Below are positions 28,946 to 41,566 of a stretch of 64,000 nucleotides of DNA, piece by piece (the stretch's first letter is position 1; each line of letters begins with the position of its first letter). This stretch comes from Axinella damicornis (taxonomy: Eukaryota; Porifera; Demospongiae; Axinellida; Axinellidae). The stretch lies in the NCBI GenBank assembly GCA_963931865.1, contig OZ007508.1, forward strand, positions 1,052,133 to 1,116,132. Reading direction: 5' to 3'. Below the pieces are notes generated by a model. It was not told the DNA's origin, did no database searches, and was given only the letters and a program-made list of their open reading frames with translations. Both the position numbers and the translations under genes were made by a program.

Positions 28946-30479
28946 TGTACTCAACTGAAGCACAACTAACTTTGTCTCTTTATTGGTTTGATGTTAAATT
29001 TGCATCCAGTGTGTTTTTTCCTGCATACATGTCAAGATCTATCTAAAATTTGTTCCCTTTCACAAGATCCTCAGTAGATTTGTCTTGCTTAGGCTAGTGC
29101 TACTTTGTTAGCTCTCAAAGCGTTTGCTGTTCTGCGCTTCATAAATACATGTATTCTGGCACGTGTATGCAGGATCCACCAAGTAAATCCTTAAAGAAGT
29201 GCAAATCATAAACGGAACCTCAGCATTGGAACCTGTTTACAGCAGACTCAATGCTGTTGGCTGTCCCCACTACTAGGACAAACGGATGTGTGTTGTTCTT
29301 GCTGACAGCTAGCCCCTCTTCAGTGCTCTATATAATGTGTGTATGCATGTGTTGGGTAGGACAAGGTTAGTAACTATTGGTCATAAAGATGTACCGGAAT
29401 GCATTCTGCTCTCATGCATGACAATATTTACCGGAGCAAAGCAGACAATTGATCTCATCCTCGTATCGATGTCAATCTTGCTCCGACATTTCAACCTGCC
29501 CATTAGAAACTGGATGCAGAACATGGAGACCTCTGTACAGAAAACAGGGACATAGAACCATGATGTAGATGTACAGTTAGCATAGTATCATCAGTTTTGC
29601 AATTTACCGCTTGAGCTGGCATCACCATCTGGAATGTTGGTTGCAGTTGTCTCTTCTGCCAGGTGCAGAATTGCTGGTTCGATGTTTTCGTACCAGCGAT
29701 CTGCCAATTTCTGTATTTTCACTAGTGAACCACATTTTGGTATGTGGTGTTGGTTTGGCTATCACGAGATACACGGTGCAGAGTGCAGAGAATATCTGTA
29801 GGTAAGAAAATGGATACAAATGATCTACTCGACGGAGAAATCATGGTTTCGCAGAGATGGGTGACAGAGAACAGAAAAGTGAGTAAATCAATACTAGAGA
29901 CGTCTGCAGTATTAAACACAACCCAACAGATGCCCGCAGTAACACAAGCGAACACACATGCAACAAAACACACTGATGAGGCTCAAGACACTCTTATCAG
30001 ACTGATGACCAGACTTAGCCATGAAGTCCAACACACACACCAAACCACTCTCACAAAGCTCAACACAAACATATCAGATTGATGACCAGACTAGAATGCA
30101 TGTATCAGACTGACGACTAGGCAAGGCCATAAAGCCAAATCAAACCACTCCCACAAAGCTCAGCAGACTCGCACCACACCAATCTATCCAGCAGAGATAC
30201 TTACGTTCATAAAGTGCCACTGAACGGTCCAGATTCTCACCAGATTGTGGGGATTAGTTGACTCTTTTAGATTAGAACATAGATCGGTTCGGGGACGCTG
30301 GTCAACAGCTTCGAAAGTCGTTTCTCTCTGAGCGCAAAACACAAGCAGCTGCAGCTTGCTGAATTCAAAATAAAGTGTGATCACGTGAAACATAATACGT
30401 TCACGTGTGAGGCCGGCTGAGCGGCCGGCCCGGGCCGCGCGCAGCGGAGACCGCAGCGCTTTCTGTGTCGCTCTATACT
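28946..30479. other. Mostly noncoding interval
   Basis: Includes 29205-29240, an inverse copy of about 34 bp of 23560-23597, and degenerate repeats of gactgatgaccagact with cacaaagctca (29995-30170). A GC-rich patch at 30410-30465 may be a promoter or CpG patch. No gene supported. Confidence 0.4.
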
Positions 30480-30975
30480 TACTAGAATTTAACAAGTACT
30501 TTCTTAAGTTTAGAGAAACATTCTGGATTTTAGTAACACAATGTCTTAATTATAGAGTAGCTCTCTAGATACTAGTAGTCTATTTTACTTGCACTAGATG
30601 TTAGTACACGTTCTTCTAATTCTCAGTGTGCAACAACTACCTACTACTACAATTTTGGAGAAACATTCTGCGTTTTAGTAATGCAATGCCTTAATTTTAG
30701 AGTAGTTCTTTAGATACTAGGACATATTACTAGAATTTAATAAGCACTTTCTTAAGTTTAGATAAACATTCTGCATTTTAGTAACACAATGTCTTAATTT
30801 TAGAGTAGCTCTCTAGATACTAGTGACTTTGTTTTACTTAATCTAGATATTAGTCCATGTTCTTCTAATTATCAGAGTGTAGCAACTACATCTAAGACAT
30901 TATTACTAGAATTTAGCAAGTACTTTCCTAAGTTTAGATAAACATTCTGGATTTTAGAAGCACATTTTTTCCAGT
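30480..30975. repeat. Degenerate tandem repeats of about 100-240 bp
   Basis: The string actagaatttaacaagtac, followed by ttaagtttagataaacattc and gagtagctctctagatacta, recurs at 30480, 30650 (partial), 30724 and 30899 with point changes. Confidence 0.8.
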
Positions 30976-30978
30976 GTA

Positions 30979-31598
30979 TATAATCTTATGAACAAAAGCA
31001 CCATTAATCATCGCCTTACCCGATCTGAGGACGATCTAGCCCGCCAGCAAGCCAGGAGAGGCACAGAGCTGCACTTTTCACTGCCGTGTTTACATATTTC
31101 TATGACGTATTTGGTATGCAGTTATCAAATTTAGGCAGTCTTTGACGGTTTGTCGAAAAATTGGTGGGATAGTCACACGGTCCATGACTGAGATTTGTGC
31201 AGTAGACCATCTAAATAGACGATATAGCTGATACGAAGTACCAAAAATAGGATTTATCCATGTCAAAATTCAATACAAAAAACTGTTTTCAGTAAACTTT
31301 GCCATTATAGCGTGCATTAATAATAGAGGTAGGCTGGGCTTAGTGCAGTGTGAACTTCGCTTTCTTGAAAATGAGAGTCACACCGTAGGGAATGCTACTT
31401 GTAGTTTCAGGCATGCAGTTGACTAAGTGTCCTTCCATCGTGGATGATCAGAGGTATGGTAGCTCCCTTCCCTGAGTGAGAAAACAACGGAATTTGAGTA
31501 GCTCCATAGAAACCAATACAATTCATTCGTTAGTGTGCGGAAAGGTATACGGGCTAGTTAACGGATAATCAACTCCGTGTCCTAGGATTTCTGGTAAG
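30979..31598. repeat. Segment duplicated at 46242-46861
   Basis: 620 bp, nearly identical to 46242-46861, forming the end of each large unit just before the next core block. No gene supported. Confidence 0.9.
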
Positions 31599-33243
31599 GG
31601 TGGAGTGAGCAGGAATGTTTGTGGGTCTGCTGAAGTGGCCGAAGAACAGGCTGGAAAGTGAACAGCATCCGACAGCTCCCTGGCCAAGGTACTCTAGAGA
31701 GTTGACCTTTCGGCATTACAGGCCCCGCCCATTTTCGTGTTAGGGCGAATTTGGCTGGTTTGGTAGCTGGACTGGGCTGGTGAGAGGGAGTAGATGTGTG
31801 GCCAAAACTCTGTCACCGAGAGGTGAACGTGGAAAAGCATCCCTAGTTTTGCAGGGGGTAGGTTAACCTTTTGAAGAGTGCCCTTGGCTTGAGTCGGTTT
31901 TAGTTGGTGTGCGTGGAATTTTTTTTAAAGCCTATAGGGTAGCCAAACCTCTGTTTTTGAGGGTGGCAGTGAGTTTTGGGCTGTAGCCTGCAAGTGAGGA
32001 GAGCAGGTGGTAAATCCATCGGTAGTTTTTGGGCCTGTTTTGTGTGTGTATTGATGATGGGGTCAGAGTGTGGGTGGGGCCTTGGAGAGGGTCCAAATTT
32101 TCAGTTTCGTAGAGGGCCTTAAAATTGAGTTTTAGGGCATTTTCAAGCAGAGGGAGCAGATAGCTCCATGCTGTGCTCGTGAGCGTGTTGGACTTTAGTC
32201 AGCTGTCCGATGGGAGGGTTGGCTAATGTTGACACTCATGAATATCATTAGTGACCACCTGTCAGATCTTTGGTGGTGTAGTATGGGGTTGAAAGCATGT
32301 GTGTTGTGTGATGCAATATTCGTAAATTCACCCTGAGACTCCACTCTCTCCTAACCCTGACAACCGGGGATCATGAATATCATTAGCCCTAAATTGGGAC
32401 TCATGACTGGCATTGCTGTCCAAATTGAGGTCAATGAATCTCATTAAAGCCTTCAGCTTTGGCTGAGATTCAGCTTGTCTGTCAGCTTCATGAATAAGCA
32501 ATGAGCCATTTTCAGGTAGCCGTGTGTAGCAGTCGTGAGCAAGATTGCCTTTAGTTTGCTGTTTGGAGGGAAGTTTGGCTTGTGTTGACTCTCATGAATA
32601 TCATTAGTGATGTGCTTTCAGTTCCCATGTAGTGTGGTTTGGGTTCAAGTGAAGGCTAGTAAGCTGGAATATTCATGAGTTTTAGTTAGGGGTTTGGGTT
32701 AAGGTAGGAAGCACGGCATGGGCGAAATCGCGCAATTTTGCTCATGAATAATTAATGAGATGACGTCACTCGCATACGGTTATATAGAGTTATTCATCTG
32801 TTTACGTTTTCCCATGGCGGCAACCGGAACAAACAAGGGGGGCTTCTCTCTTTGATGCGGCTAGCGGCCCTTTCGAGTTTCAAATCGGTACTCTGACGTG
32901 TCCGTGCGGTACTTTGAAGATTTGTTTGAACACTCTCAGTACTACAGTAGAGTTTCAATGTCAAGACTCTCAGAGTTACTTGCCTTATCACCAGATGTGA
33001 GTGTGGAAGTACCATTGTTGCCAAGTGTAATAGGACGGGCCTGAGTGAGCCCCTCATGCAGTGCTCTGGCATGACCTGCCTGAGAACGGGTACAATGTCT
33101 GGGAATGAGGGAGTTCCCAGGCCTTCGAAAAATCGAATATGGGCGTGATCCACGCTTCGTCGAAATGGCGGTTTTAAGTACTGAATCTACGATCTTGGCA
33201 AAGTCAGGGTGACGGTCTTGCAGCGCTACAGAGGCTCCACCAG

Positions 33244-33459
33244 CTGTTTAGATCTTGTTATGGGCATAGCCTGAGTACCAAAACCGCATTTGGAAGTTTG
33301 CAAAAATTCAGAACAACTCCAACTAAGATATGGCACTTATAGTCCAAAGCAGTTTATGGCTTAAAGTGGAGTATCTTAGTTTGACTTGTTCTGAAGTTTG
33401 TTCAGACTTTCAAAGGCGGTTTTTGTGCTCAGACGATGCCCATAACAAGATCTAAACAG
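33244..33459. mobile_element. Foldback MITE, copy 2
   Basis: Same 216-bp inverted-arm element as at 10578-10793. Confidence 0.85.
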
Positions 33460-33499
33460 TTTTCGAAAGGGGCGTCTAATCGAATGGCATCTAGTTTAC

Positions 33500-34072
33500 C
33501 TCCATAAAGGTAGGCGTGGGGTTTGTTGGGTGCTAAGAACAGCGACTCTCCCGGGAGCAGCTGCAGATAGTTGAGGAAGAAGGTACAGAAGCAGCCGATG
33601 TCGCCAGGAAACTGCCCGTTCAGCCGAATCAGTAGCGACGCCTCCTGAGTTGGAACAGCTGGGCAGGGAGAGGAGAGATAGCTAGATGACTCCGAGCACA
33701 AAGCCGTGCGAAAAAAAGCCTACCTTCCCCTTCCGACCTCCCGTCCCCCACCCTCTCCACAAGTTTCCTCAGCTCCTCCTGCACGACCTCAGGAGGAGAG
33801 GCCATGAGAGCACCAAAGACGTTCTTCAGTCCTTCCTTGCGTTCCTCCTCCGTAGACGCATCGTCTGACAGCTGTAAAAATGCCTCCAGGTCGGCTCCAT
33901 TGCTGCTATTGACGGCTCTCAGCTCAGGAACCATTGCGACAAAACGCTGGATTTCGATTATTGGACGAAACCCGCAGAAACCTCCGAAATCACTTAATGC
34001 AACGACCAGCTCTGGTTTGTGGTTTGGGTCTGGGTACTTGTCAATAACGATCCTTCCTTCGCTCATGGAATC
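33500..34072 (-). pseudogene. MPI two-exon fragment, copy 2
   Basis: Same pair of exons as at 10834-11406. A single intronic change (gagctc to gagcac) distinguishes it; both coding exons are unchanged. Confidence 0.8.
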
Positions 34073-34135
34073 CTAGCAGACCAGCCTCAGGATGTCGATA
34101 TTAGCGAGTCAAGAACTGACCACATGTCCAATTAA

Positions 34136-34526
34136 GGTCCATCCTTGGTTACATTCCTGGTTAGGTTCCTTGGTTAGGTAGGTTCCTGGCATGTGTTCCC
34201 CCACTAACCACTATAGGTTCCTTCTTTAGGTTCCTGGCAGGCATTTGCTAACCACTAGGTTCCTTGGTTAGGTTCCTGGCATGTGTTCCCTGGTTCCCAC
34301 TAACCACTAGGTTCCTGGCAGGCATTTGCTAACCACTAGGTTCCTTGGTTAGGTTCCTGGCATGTGTTCCCTGGTTCCCACTAACCACTAGGTTCCTGGC
34401 AGGCATTTGCTAACCACTAGGTTCCTTGGTTAGGTTCCTGGCATGTGTTCCCTGGTTCCCACTAACCACTAGGTTCCTTCTCTAGGGTTCCTGGCATGTG
34501 TTCCCTAGTGATTAGCAAGGAACACA
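34136..34526. repeat. 81-bp minisatellite, copy 2
   Basis: Same unit number as copy 1 (566 bp between the MPI and MABP frames). Confidence 0.9.
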
Positions 34527-34631
34527 TGCGGATACGAATGGAAAGCTGAGATGCTATATAAAGACCAATCCTGCCCCGGAGATCATTACTGAGATTTGCA
34601 CAGCTTCAGATTCTGTCTTTAAGAATTTATC

Positions 34632-35066
34632 ATGTCTGCAATCACTGGCTTCTATGTAATTGATAGTGGTTCAAATGGTCAACCACCACTTGGCTACCAG
34701 AAGATAGATAAGGACCTGAATTCTGGTCCCGGTAACTATCTCTATCTCTGTTACACAAAGATTGAAGCGGTTGGACCTCCCATAACGGCTATCGATGTAG
34801 TTACAAGCTTGAAGAAAGTTCCAGAGGGCTACACTCCAGTAGATGTCAACTTGAACAAGTCTGTTCCAGGGAAGAGCCTGTATTTGTGCTTCACGACTTC
34901 TACCACCCATCTTGGTCATTGGACTGATGTGGATGTCATTGTTAGTAAGGATGAAGACGAACGTCCACCCGCTGGTTGGGAGCTATACGGCGAAGACCTC
35001 AACGCAGGAACCAACGAAGGTTCAGGTCATTATTATGTCTATATATGCTTCAAACAGACAGCGTAA
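34632..35066 (+). CDS. MABP-type beta-prism protein, copy 2
   Basis: 144 aa, identical to the product of 11966-12400, with the same TATA box 69 bp upstream. Confidence 0.85.
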   Translation: MSAITGFYVIDSGSNGQPPLGYQKIDKDLNSGPGNYLYLCYTKIEAVGPPITAIDVVTSLKKVPEGYTPVDVNLNKSVPGKSLYLCFTTSTTHLGHWTDVDVIVSKDEDERPPAGWELYGEDLNAGTNEGSGHYYVYICFKQTA

Positions 35067-36435
35067 AAACTGAACCTAACTTGGAGAGGATAGTAGAAAC
35101 ATCTAGCTAGCTGATGTACTTTTCTTTATCTTTGTAAAAAAATTTGAAGTATTGAATTTTAGATTATAGCGGTTTTCAGAGATCTTGCAAATTGGCAAAA
35201 GCGAAAAGCGGTACTGCGCATGTGCAGTACTTAGCTACGCATTCTTGCCAAAATGCCAAGGTTTTGGAGTGGGGGGAGGGAGGGGGGGAGCGCCAACACT
35301 GTTGGGCGTTTGGTCACGTCTGGGCATGGGAGAAAGGAATTGAGAGGGGGAGAGAGGGGAGGGTGGGAGGGGAGAAGAACGGGAATGGGGGCGAGGCTGG
35401 GTGCCAGGGATATGGTCCCCTAGCCCTGGGGTCTCCGGGGTTATGACCTGATCCTGGGGGTGTTGTTTCCTGGGAGGAGAGACAGAGGAAAGAGAGGGAG
35501 AAACAGATGCGGGGCAGGGGACGGGACTGCCTGCCGCGCTCTGACTGGCTTGATGGGCGGGGCTGCCTAGGGATGCTCCCGTGGGGGTGGAGATCCTGGG
35601 AGTGGGGCTTCTCTGGGAGCTGGGAGTCATGACGGCTACGCGTGACTCGCTGTCCTCCGCTTGCGAGCAGGAGTCATGGATCAGGCCCGCGAGGTAGGAA
35701 TACGAAGACTCTACCAGCGGGTTCCCCACGGCCACCTGTCATGACCTGTTCTGGTACCTCGGGCAGTGCGGCTGTGTTGACTCTCATGAATATCATTAGT
35801 GATGTGCTTTCAGTTCCCATGTAGTGTGGTTTGGGTTCAAGTGAAGGCTAGTAAGCTGGAATATTCATGAGTTTTAGTTAGGGGTTTGGGTTAAGGTAGG
35901 AAGCACGGCATGGGCGAAATCGCGCAATTTTGCTCATGAATAATTAATGAGATGACGTCACTCGCATACGGTTATATAGAGTTATTCATCTGTTTACGTT
36001 TTCCCATGGCGGCAACCGGAACAAACAAGGGGGGCTTCTCTCTTTGATGCGGCTAGCGGCCCTTTCGAGTTTCAAATCGGTACTCTGACGTGTCCGTGCG
36101 GTACTTTGAAGATTTGTTTGAACACTCTCAGTACTACAGTAGAGTTTCAATGTCAAGACTCTCAGAGTTACTTGCCTTATCACCAGATGTGAGTGTGGAA
36201 GTACCATTGTTGCCAAGTGTAATAGGACGGGCCTGAGTGAGCCCCTCATGCAGTGCTCTGGCATGACCTGCCTGAGAACGGGTACAATGTCTGGGAATGA
36301 GGGAGTTCCCAGGCCTTCGAAAAATCGAATATGGGCGTGATCCACGCTTCGTCGAAATGGCGGTTTTAAGTACTGAATCTACGATCTTGGCAAAGTCAGG
36401 ATGACGGTCTTGCAGCGCTACAGAGGCTCCACCAG

Positions 36436-36651
36436 CTGTTTAGATCTTGTTATGGGCATAGCCTGAGTACCAAAACCGCATTTGGAAGTTTGCAAAAATT
36501 CAGAACAACTCCAACTAAGATATGGCACTTATAGTCCAAAGCAGTTTATGGCTTAAAGTGGAGTATCTTAGTTTGACTTGTTCTGAAGTTTGTTCAGACT
36601 TTCAAAGGCGGTTTTTGTGCTCAGACGATGCCCATAACAAGATCTAAACAG
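36436..36651. mobile_element. Foldback MITE, copy 3
   Basis: Same element as at 10578-10793. Confidence 0.85.
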
Positions 36652-36691
36652 TTTTCGAAAGGGGCGTCTAATCGAATGGCATCTAGTTTAC

Positions 36692-37264
36692 CTCCATAAA
36701 GGTAGGCGTGGGGTTTGTTGGGTGCTAAGAACAGCGACTCTCCCGGGAGCAGCTGCAGATAGTTGAGGAAGAAGGTACAGAAGCAGCCGATGTCGCCAGG
36801 AAACTGCCCGTTCAGCCGAATCAGTAGCGACGCCTCCTGAGTTGGAACAGCTGGGCAGGGAGAGGAGAGATAGCTAGATGACTTCGAGCTCAAAGCCGTG
36901 CGAAAAAAAGCCTACCTTCCCCTTCTGACCTCCCGTCCCCCACCCTCTCCACAAGTTTCCTCAGCTCCTCCTGCACGACCTCAGGAGGAGAGGCCATGAG
37001 AGCACCAAAGACGTTCTTCAGTCCTTCCTTGCGTTCCTCCTCCGTAGACGCATCGTCTGACAGCTGTAAAAATGCCTCCAGGTCGGCTCCATTGCTGCTA
37101 TTGACGGCTCTCAGCTCAGGAACCATTGCGACGAAACGCTGGATTTCGATTATTGGACGAAACCCGCAGAAACCTCCGAAATCACTTAATGCAACGACCA
37201 GCTCTGGTTTGTGGTTTGGGTCTGGGTACTTGTCAATAACGATCCTTCCTTCGCTCATGGAATC
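36692..37264 (-). pseudogene. MPI two-exon fragment, copy 3
   Basis: Same exons as copy 1. Shares with copy 4 a ctccgag to cttcgag change in the intron and a g/a change at the codon for V before AMVPEL, linking copies 3 and 4 as closest relatives. Confidence 0.8.
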
Positions 37265-37327
37265 CTAGCAGACCAGCCTCAGGATGTCGATATTAGCGAG
37301 TCAAGAACTGACCAAATGTCCAATTAA

Positions 37328-37800
37328 GGTCCATCCTTGGTTACATTCCTGGTTAGGTTCCTTGGTTAGGTAGGTTCCTGGCATGTGTTCCCCCACTAAC
37401 CACTATAGGTTCCTTCTTTAGGTTCCTGGCAGGCATTTGCTAACCACTAGGTTCCTTGGTTAGGTTCCTGGCATGTGTTCCCTGGTTCCCACTAACCACT
37501 AGGTTCCTGGCAGGCATTTGCTAACCACTAGGTTCCTTGGTTAGGTTCCTGGCATGTGTTCCCTGGTTCCCACTAACCACTAGGTTCCTGGCAGGCATTT
37601 GCTAACCACTAGGTTCCTTGGTTAGGTTCCTGGCATGTGTTCCCTGGTTCCCACTAACCACTAGGTTCCTGGCAGGCATTTGCTAACCACTAGGTTCCTT
37701 GGTTAGGTTCCTGGCATGTGTTCCCTGGTTCCCACTAACCACTAGGTTCCTTCTCTAGGGTTCCTGGCATGTGTTCCCTAGTGATTAGCAAGGAACACAT
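37328..37800. repeat. 81-bp minisatellite, copy 3 (one extra unit)
   Basis: 647 bp between the MPI and MABP frames, one 81-bp unit more than copies 1 and 2. Confidence 0.9.
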
Positions 37801-37904
37801 GCGGATACGAATGGAAAGCTGAGATGCTATATAAAGACCAATCCTGCCCCGGAGATCATTACTGAGATTTGCACAGCTTCAGATTCTGTCTTTAAGAATT
37901 TATC

Positions 37905-38339
37905 ATGTCTGCAATCACTGGCTTCTATGTAATTGATAGTGGTTCAAATGGTCAACCACCACTTGGCTACCAGAAGATAGATAAGGACCTGAATTCTGGT
38001 CCCGGTAACTATCTCTATCTCTGTTATACAAAGATTGAAGCGGTTGGACCTCCCATAACGGCTATCGATGTAGTTACAAGCTTGAAGAAAGTTCCAGAGG
38101 GCTACACTCCAGTAGATGTCAACTTGAACAAGTCTGTTCCAGGGAAGAGCCTGTATTTGTGCTTCACGACTTCTACCACCCATCTTGGTCATTGGACTGA
38201 TGTGGATGTCATTGTTAGTAAGGATGAAGACGAACGTCCACCCGCTGGTTGGGAGCTATACGGCGAAGACCTCAACGCAGGAACCAACGAAGGTTCAGGT
38301 CATTATTATGTCTATATATGCTTCAAACAGACAGCGTAA
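37905..38339 (+). CDS. MABP-type beta-prism protein, copy 3
   Basis: Protein identical to copy 1; one silent change (tac to tat in the LCYTK codons) shared with copy 4. Confidence 0.85.
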   Translation: MSAITGFYVIDSGSNGQPPLGYQKIDKDLNSGPGNYLYLCYTKIEAVGPPITAIDVVTSLKKVPEGYTPVDVNLNKSVPGKSLYLCFTTSTTHLGHWTDVDVIVSKDEDERPPAGWELYGEDLNAGTNEGSGHYYVYICFKQTA

Positions 38340-39018
38340 AAACTGAACCTAACTTGGAGAGGATAGTAGAAACATCTAGCTAGCTGATGTACTTTTCTTT
38401 ATCTTTGTAAAAAAATTTGAAGTATTGAATTTTAGATTATAGCGGTTTTCAGAGATCTTGCAAATTGGCAAAAGCGAAAAGCGGTACTGCGCATGTGCAG
38501 TACTTAGCTACGCATTCTTGCCAAAATGCCAAGGTTTTGGAGTGGGGGGAGGGAGGGGGGGAGCGCCAACACTGTTGGGCGTTTGGTCACGTCTGGGCAT
38601 GGGAGAAAGGAATTGAGAGGGGGAGAGAGGGGAGGGTGGGAGGGGAGAAGAACGGGAATGGGGGCGAGGCTGGGTGCCAGGGATATGGTCCCCTAGCCCT
38701 GGGGTCTCCGGGGTTATGACCTGATCCTGGGGGTGTTGTTTCCTGGGAGGAGAGACAGAGGAAAGAGAGGGAGAAACAGATGCGGGGCAGGGGACGGGAC
38801 TGCCTGCCGCGCTCTGACTGGCTTGATGGGCGGGGCTGCCTAGGGATGCTCCCGTGGGGGTGGAGATCCTGGGAGTGGGGCTTCTCTGGGAGCTGGGAGT
38901 CATGACGGCTACGCGTGACTCGCTGTCCTCCGCTTGCGAGCAGGAGTCATGGATCAGGCCCGCGAGGTAGGAATACGAAGACTCTACCAGCGGGTTCCCC
39001 ACGGCCACCTGTCATGAC

Positions 39019-39859
39019 CCCGGGTCCCCATTTTCCCTGGTAAAATGGGGACCCCTTTGGGAAAATGGGGACCCCCACACCATTTTCGTTTTACGTTGCA
39101 TCAAGTACTCACAGCTCAGTGTAGGATGGTTTTTATTTGTCAATAACCTCTGTGCATGCATGTCTGCGAAAGCATTATTTAGTCTATGCATAGAGCAAGG
39201 ATGGAATATCATCATCATATCAGTCGAAACCTTTACTTGCGATGGTTGCTACGTACCCTGATAATGCGCATGTTGGACAATGCAAGCCCTCCAACAAAGC
39301 CAATTTTTTTCTGTGCAAAGGTTACTGATCTCTTCTATGTCGGGAGATCATGAACTTGAAGTCCTGACATGTGCTGCTTATAGGTAGCAGCTAATAATAG
39401 CCACTCACTCACTAGCTGGGCCTCCTCACTGTCTTGCACTGCAGGCTAGTTAGTGGGCTATATGCTCAATTCTGACTCATTATGAGTACTTAGATCTCTC
39501 TAAACTATGACCATTCTAGCTATCTGGAGAGGGATTGATGCTCAGACCAGCTTGTTTTTTAAGATCCTCATCAAAGATAACTTCAAGTTATTATTATGTA
39601 TAGCTATAACGTGTTAGCTACCATTTCTATTGACAAATTTTCAAAAACTTTTTTGCTACATTATAATAACTGCATGGTTAGTGATTAACTGTTATGGCCT
39701 TGCATAGGTCTGCCTACGTAGGCCTAATATTGTTGGTTCCCCATTTTCTCACTGTTAACCATCTGTCATAGAGGGGGTCCCCATTTTCACTGAGGGGGTC
39801 CCCATACTCCTGGGAAAATGGGGACCTGGGGTCCCCATTTTGGGGGGTCCCCATTTTCC
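39019..39859. mobile_element. Element with repeated GGTCCCCATTTT ends, copy 2
   Basis: Near-identical to 13081-13923, flanked by catgac at 39013-39018 and 39860-39865. Confidence 0.6.
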
Positions 39860-39865
39860 CATGAC

Positions 39866-40079
39866 ACCGGAATAAACAAGGGGGGCTTCTCTCTTTGATG
39901 CGGCTAGTGGCCCTTTCGAGTTTCAAATCGGTACTCTGATGTGGCCGTGCGGTACTTTGAAGATTTGTTTGAACACTCTTTTTCTTTTTTTTCTTTTTCT
40001 TTTTTTTTTTTTTGTAAGTAAGAAGCTATTCTGGCTTATTGAATGTAGCGATGGGCTATCTGAGTGTGAATAGCTAGGT
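39866..40079. repeat. Partial block segment, pyrimidine tract and repeat D
   Basis: Paralogue of 13930-14143; repeat D is at 40021-40079. Confidence 0.85.
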
Positions 40080-40152
40080 CGTTACCAGAAATTTATATTG
40101 CGCGTGCGGACATGACACGGCTTCATTGGTCGACGGAAATATTCCGTTTTGC

Positions 40153-40156
40153 TTAA
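40153..40156. other. Empty TTAA site of the piggyBac-like composite
   Basis: Sequence gcTTAAcgtgtacgg here corresponds to 14215-14220 joined to 15549-15557. The two MITEs and their spacer are absent and exactly one TTAA remains. Confidence 0.92.
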
Positions 40157-40209
40157 CGTGTACGGATAATAAACGGTTAGTCCGCGAACAGTTTTGAACG
40201 CGTACGGTT

Positions 40210-41240
40210 ATGGCTGTTGTCGTTGCAACCAGTGCATGTCCTGTGAAGCGAACACGCCATCCTCCGGGGTTTTACCGCGCTCTCCACAATCGGAGCACCG
40301 CAGACGTCCTGGTTGTTGATCGCGATCAAGGCCGCGAACATGGAAAGTTAAGTGTAAGAGAGAACGGCGACCTCCCTGAAGGATGTTTTGGAGTGGAGCG
40401 CCTTGTGTCAAAGAGGAGGAGGAAGGTAAGACCTCTTGTAGCCTTTCTGCATCCAGCGGTTGACTGGCTAAAGCCATAAGCACGTTGATGTACATGTGCA
40501 AGTAATATTAGTATTAGTTATTAGTATTATAATTTAGTTACATCATGCCTGGGCAGCTAGTGAGTCGGTATGTTGTCTGCAGGGGACTACTGAGTACTTA
40601 GTGCTGTGGAGCGGCTTTCCAAAGGAAGCAGCCACATGGGAAGAAGTGGAGGACATCACTGATGCGGCAGTCAGGTACAATTCATGTGCTGAACAGCTGC
40701 CACTACATCCTGAAACTAGTAGATGTGGTGTACCCTTGCCCCCCCCCCCCCCCGAGCCTGCCCCGTATGTGCCAACCCAGTTCTTTGCAGCCTTTTTTAG
40801 TATGGCACTTGCATGTGTGTGTGATACAACAACCTTGTCATTTTGGCAGCTGCTGTGATAATTTTTATATCTTTTGCAGTGGTTTTGAAGATCCCTGCCC
40901 AGATTATCGCCTTGTGGCTGATGGTGTCAGCGATCTTGCTGCTGAAGTGCAGAAGAGTCTTAAGTTAGGTGTCAATCTTGGTTGTCGTTTTAGTCTAAGG
41001 TTTAGGACAGATGTTTTTAACTTTCTATTTAAAGGTACAGGTAGTGTGCCACCCACTGGGAGAGGCAGGTTTTTTGAGTTGGAAGATTTTGATAATTTTT
41101 ACTTTCCAACCGATTGGTACATAGTGTATGACAAGTTAGGTAATGGGTGTAAAGTAGTTTTTCCAGTAAGGTTAGAGTCAAAGACTATAAGTTTACTAGT
41201 TCTGTTTATTGTAAATGTTCTGATGGCTCTATTGTACTGA
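40210..41240 (+). CDS. Chromodomain protein, copy 2, with altered C-terminus
   Basis: Exons 40210-40425, 40583-40674 and 40880-41240 are homologous to 15602-16640. The chromodomain is intact. After VRLESKT the frame diverges because of a 2-bp insertion and a 1,060-bp deletion (junction at 41200/41201). It ends with 16 hydrophobic residues (ISLLVLFIVNVLMALL plus Y), which by chance resemble a tail anchor. If expressed, it might be membrane-attached; more likely it is a decaying copy. Confidence 0.6.
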
Positions 41241-41460
41241 AGCCCAAAATGTTTACAGAAATGATTTATGTATCTTTAGTTAAGGGAAGATGTTAATAAT
41301 ATTCATTATCAATCTATGAACAAGAAGCACTTGAGTAGTTGTTACAACCTACACTTCACTGGAGTACTTGTGGTCGACCGGTCTACTTGAACTTGCCACA
41401 AGGTACACTTCACTCATTGATCATTGTACACTCCAAGTACTCACCTATATGAGAGTTTTT

Positions 41461-41566
41461 CAGTACTGTTTCGGCCTCCTTAGGCCTCGTCAGCAGAGTA
41501 TAACCCAACAGAACCACTGAAAGTCTTTACAAGACTCGTAGTGTGCTGCTGCATAACCCTGGACAG

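Larger units (their letters stand above)
31599..35746. repeat. Core duplicated block, copy 2
   Basis: Aligns with 8932-13080 at offset 22,667 (22,666 after a one-base homopolymer change). It starts unit 2 of the large tandem array and is followed by ctgttctggtacc instead of the GGTCCCC element, then by a jump back into the block at 35773. Confidence 0.93.
35773..39019. repeat. Core duplicated block, copy 3 (5'-truncated)
   Basis: Starts at the equivalent of 32581, giving a local tandem duplication with period 3,192 bp (3,273 after an extra 81-bp minisatellite unit). Unlike copy 2 it runs on into the GGTCCCC element and the long chromodomain/AT-hook segment, as copy 1 does. Confidence 0.92.
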
